The notes below the pieces were generated by a model. The model had not been told where the DNA came from and ran no database searches. It saw only the letters and a program-made list of their open reading frames with translations. A stretch of DNA of 64,000 nt from SAR116 cluster bacterium AG-426-I14 (GTDB taxonomy: Bacteria > Pseudomonadota > Alphaproteobacteria > Puniceispirillales > Marisalimonadaceae): contig QCNS01000011.1 of NCBI GenBank assembly GCA_003210055.1, positions 1 through 64,000 on the forward strand. Direction: 5' to 3'. This document shows, piece by piece, positions 61,449-64,000 of this stretch. Both the position numbers and the translations under genes were made by a program. Numbering within the stretch: the stretch's first letter is position 1; each line of letters opens with the position of its first letter.

Positions 61449-62294
61449 ATGAATAAATTAACTTCAAAAGAAATTAAAAAACTTCAAGAATTAAAGTCTA
61501 TAGATAAATTGCTTAAAATTATAGAAATTCTAAGAGATCCAATCAAAGGTTGTCCATGGGATTTGAAACAAGATTATATGTCTTTGAGAAATTATTCTAT
61601 TGAAGAGGCATACGAATTACAAAATGCTATAGAGAAAAGAGATATTAAAAATATTAAGGAAGAGTTGGGAGATTTGTTATTACAAATAGTATTGTTAAGT
61701 CAAATAGCTGATGAAAAAAATGACTTCAACTTTGAAGATGTAGCATCTGACGTTGCAGAGAAAATGATAAGACGACATCCACAAATTTTTGATAAAAATT
61801 ATAAAAATTTAGACAAACCGCAAGATACATGGGAAAAAATAAAATTAGAAGAGAAAATATCAAAAACAGAAAAAGATTTTCATAGTATTTTTGAAGATAT
61901 ACCCTCAAACCTCTCTCCATTTTTAAGAAGTTATAAAATTCAGAAAAAAGTTAGTACTAAATACTTTTTTGACTGGAAACATTATAAAGATGTAATGAAG
62001 AAAATTGATGAAGAATTAGATGAATTAAAACATGCTTTAAAAAATATAAATCAAATTGATAATATTGAAGAGGAAATTGGAGATTTAATCTTTACAATAA
62101 TAAATTTGATTAGACATTTAAAATTGAATCCTGATATTGTCATGAGAAGATCAATAAAAAAATTTGAAAACAGATTTTTATATATTGAAAAAAAAATATA
62201 TAATGAAAAAATAAAGATTACAAAAAAAAATAAAATGATTCTAGAAAAGTTATGGAAAGAGTCAAAAAAAATAATGAGAGAAAACAATGAATAA
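61449..62294 (+). CDS. mazG: Nucleoside triphosphate pyrophosphohydrolase MazG
   Basis: A 281-residue all-alpha NTP pyrophosphohydrolase that cleans up non-canonical NTPs and lowers (p)ppGpp-related signals. Two MazG domains: the first with LRDPIKGCPWDLKQDYMSL and EEAYELQNAI, EELGDLLLQIVL; the second with DEELDELKHAL and EEIGDLIFTIINL. Both metal-binding ExxE...ExxD sets are visible. Overlaps the next SDR gene by 8 bases. Confidence 0.9.
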   Translation: MNKLTSKEIKKLQELKSIDKLLKIIEILRDPIKGCPWDLKQDYMSLRNYSIEEAYELQNAIEKRDIKNIKEELGDLLLQIVLLSQIADEKNDFNFEDVASDVAEKMIRRHPQIFDKNYKNLDKPQDTWEKIKLEEKISKTEKDFHSIFEDIPSNLSPFLRSYKIQKKVSTKYFFDWKHYKDVMKKIDEELDELKHALKNINQIDNIEEEIGDLIFTIINLIRHLKLNPDIVMRRSIKKFENRFLYIEKKIYNEKIKITKKNKMILEKLWKESKKIMRENNE

Positions 62295-63048
62295 ATTACC
62301 TCCAAAAACTATATTTATAACTGGAGCTACATCTGGTTTTGGTAAAGCTACTGCAAGAGTTTTTAACAATAACGGTTGGCAAACAATAATAACAGGTCGT
62401 AGAGGAGATAGATTAGAGACTATAGCTAAAGAACTTGGACAAAACTGCCTACCTTTAGCATTTGATGTTAGCGACCGCAAAGCGGTGGAAAAAGAAATTG
62501 AAAATTTACCTCCCGATTTTTCTAATATAACAGTACTTTGCAATAATGCTGGTTTAGCATTAGGACTTGAAGGAGCTGATAAAGCCAATTTAGATGATTG
62601 GGATGAAATGATTGACACTAATATAAAAGGTCTTGTTTATTGTACAAGGGCGATTTTACCAATTATGGTAAATAATAAAAATGGTCATATAATTAATATA
62701 GGTTCTGTAGCAGGAAGTTATCCATATCCTGGAGGAAATGTTTATGGAGGAACAAAAGCATTTGTATCTCAATTTTCCTTAAATTTAAGAGCTGATTTAG
62801 TAGAAAAAGGTATTAATGTAACATCTATAGAACCTGGCTTAGCAGAAACAGAGTTCTCAATTGTTAGATTTAAAGGGGATGTTCAAAAAGCAAGAAAAGT
62901 TTACGAGAACACAACTTATATCAAGCCTGAAGACGTAGCAGACACTATTTATTGGACTGCAAATAGACCAAAAAATATTAATATAAATAGAATTGAAATT
63001 ATGGCAGGATTTCAAGCTTTTAACCCCTTCAATATAGTAAAATCCTAG
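62287..63048 (+). CDS. SDR oxidoreductase, YdfG-like
   Basis: Classical SDR of 253 residues with cofactor loop GATSGFGKATARVF and TGRR, which favours NADP; NNAG, IGSVAGSYPYPGG and YGGTKAF with the catalytic Tyr and Lys. C-terminal EPGLAETEFSIVRFKGD is typical of YdfG (L-allo-threonine/3-hydroxy acid dehydrogenase). Overlaps mazG, so it is co-expressed with it. Substrate is inferred from similarity in pattern only. Confidence 0.83.
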   Translation: MNKLPPKTIFITGATSGFGKATARVFNNNGWQTIITGRRGDRLETIAKELGQNCLPLAFDVSDRKAVEKEIENLPPDFSNITVLCNNAGLALGLEGADKANLDDWDEMIDTNIKGLVYCTRAILPIMVNNKNGHIINIGSVAGSYPYPGGNVYGGTKAFVSQFSLNLRADLVEKGINVTSIEPGLAETEFSIVRFKGDVQKARKVYENTTYIKPEDVADTIYWTANRPKNININRIEIMAGFQAFNPFNIVKS

Positions 63049-63052
63049 ACAC

Positions 63053-63886
63053 CTATTTAAAAAAAAATATTTTTTTTAATTGGTGCCATAATTCTATGTT
63101 ATTTGAAGCGAGATATGCTCCTTTAATATCTATATCAAATACGTTTTTATTATTTAACATAAAGGCGACCCCACCCGCCTCTCGTACAATTAAATCTACA
63201 GGAGAATGATCCCAAGGAGTAACTCTGCCATGCAAAAAAAAGTTTACTTCATTACTAATTAACTTTATAGCCTCTATGCCGGCACTACCGATGAAAATTC
63301 TATGTGTTTTACTGTTAAAATTATCAATTATTTTTTGTCTAATTTGTTCATTAAATCCTTTTGAAGTTCCTGTTCCTATAAAATCACTACTATTTTTAAT
63401 TTTTATTTTTTTAGTTTTTTGATTTACTAAATTAAAAACGTAACAACCTGAATTTAAAAAAGAATAAAACAAAATATTTTTTAAAGGATCGAAAATAAAA
63501 GCAGCAATTGTTTTTTTGTTTTCAATAAGCGAAATCATAGAACAAAAATTATGATCTCCTTTAATATAATTCTTTGTTCCATCAATTGGATCAACAGTCC
63601 AATAAAATTTTTCATTATATTTTACGGAATTACTTTTATTTAAAAAAAAACCTTCTTCCCCTATTATCTTAATATGTGGGAAAGCTCTAATAAGACGATT
63701 GGATATTACTTCTTCAGCTTTTTTATCTGCTAACGTAACAAAATCATTTTCATCTAATTTATTATCTATTTCTGTTTTTTTTAAATTTTTAAAATATGGT
63801 AGAATAATGTTTTTATTAGTCTCTTTAAAAACATCTAAAATGAAATTTAGAATATCATTTTTATTATTTTTTTTAAAAAATTCCAT
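63053..63886 (-). CDS. Inositol monophosphatase-family phosphatase (SuhB/HisN-like)
   Basis: A 277-residue lithium-sensitive-type phosphatase. Metal-binding motifs are complete: IIGEEGFF (Glu), WTVDPIDGTKNYIKG and PWDHSPVDLIVREAGG. Family substrates include inositol-1-phosphate, histidinol phosphate and PAP. The variant spacing does not separate SuhB from the histidinol-phosphatase branch here. Ends 4 bases from the converging SDR gene. The 114 bases from here to the window end show no clear gene. Confidence 0.85.
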   Translation of the reverse strand: MEFFKKNNKNDILNFILDVFKETNKNIILPYFKNLKKTEIDNKLDENDFVTLADKKAEEVISNRLIRAFPHIKIIGEEGFFLNKSNSVKYNEKFYWTVDPIDGTKNYIKGDHNFCSMISLIENKKTIAAFIFDPLKNILFYSFLNSGCYVFNLVNQKTKKIKIKNSSDFIGTGTSKGFNEQIRQKIIDNFNSKTHRIFIGSAGIEAIKLISNEVNFFLHGRVTPWDHSPVDLIVREAGGVAFMLNNKNVFDIDIKGAYLASNNIELWHQLKKIFFFK

Positions 63887-64000
63887 GACTTGGTATCAGT
63901 TTAATTGGTATATAAAATTGAAAACAAAACTTTTTAATCTATTAATATCGTTTTTATTTAATGCAGAGATAAATAATTTATTTTTGTAATGTTTATATAT

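Noticed and set aside
63887-64000. Partial gene at the right end
   Set aside because: No frame in the last 114 bases carries recognisable protein features; it is treated as spacer.

Overview
The window is AT-rich chromosomal DNA (about 30% G+C by eye) with short spacers, overlapping genes and no rRNA, tRNA, IS element, prophage or CRISPR array that I can see. The gene set points to an alphaproteobacterium: phoR/phoB, cobT-cobS-cobC, an sdhE-mfd pair divergent from recG, tesA divergent from an ybbA/ybbP-type ABC exporter, and DUF1289 and DUF502 proteins. The base composition, compact layout, transporters and a glucosylglycerate pathway suggest an uncultured streamlined marine lineage. That placement is inference.

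Layout. 1-11.2 kb is an accessory region. It holds two secreted trypsin-like proteases with nearly the same C-terminal domain on different N-terminal parts (one carrying MORN repeats), a 42-bp relic of a third copy, a fluoroacetate/haloacetate dehalogenase-like hydrolase, a 5'-truncated GFA-domain relic, an EamA transporter, a bicupin protein and a gpgP-gpgS pair for glucosylglycerate. 11.2-18.6 kb holds a histidine phosphatase, tesA/ybbA/ybbP, a metallo-beta-lactamase-fold hydrolase, and phoB and phoR separated by a relic of a PiT phosphate permease.

18.7-35 kb is a large metal-acquisition island. It has a Zrg-type operon (DUF2796 protein, ABC ATPase, permease, DUF3299 protein); an operon znuA-zur-cobW-WD40-HEPGCPP protein-DUF1826; a divergent znuC-znuB-second Fur/Zur-second cobW operon; and a DUF1636 protein with a FecBCD-type transporter. 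Three 15-bp palindromes of the form TGTTA-N5-TWACA sit upstream of these transcription units and look like Zur boxes, so one regulon probably controls the island. An SDR and a serine hydrolase interrupt it. 35-37.7 kb carries cobC, cobS and cobT for corrinoid nucleotide-loop assembly.

37.8-44.5 kb is oxidative and acyl metabolism: MAPEG protein, 2-hydroxyacid dehydrogenase, aldehyde dehydrogenase, SDR, acyl-CoA dehydrogenase and hotdog thioesterase. 44.6-51.7 kb looks like one substrate-specific uptake and catabolic system: an amino-acid-type ABC transporter, two AhpD-like proteins, an IPNS-like 2OG-Fe oxygenase, an M29/NicX-like protein and a DAO-type flavoprotein. It is arranged around a TrpR/YerC-type regulator and a symmetric operator candidate. 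PhyH, D-threonine-aldolase-like and glyoxalase genes follow. 54.5-64 kb is housekeeping: mfd, sdhE, recG, DUF502, mazG, an SDR and an inositol-monophosphatase-family gene.

The best candidates for undescribed biology are the Zur-linked WD40/HEPGCPP/DUF1826 operon with its divergent second Zur, the TrpR-type regulated catabolic cluster, and the modular protease family.
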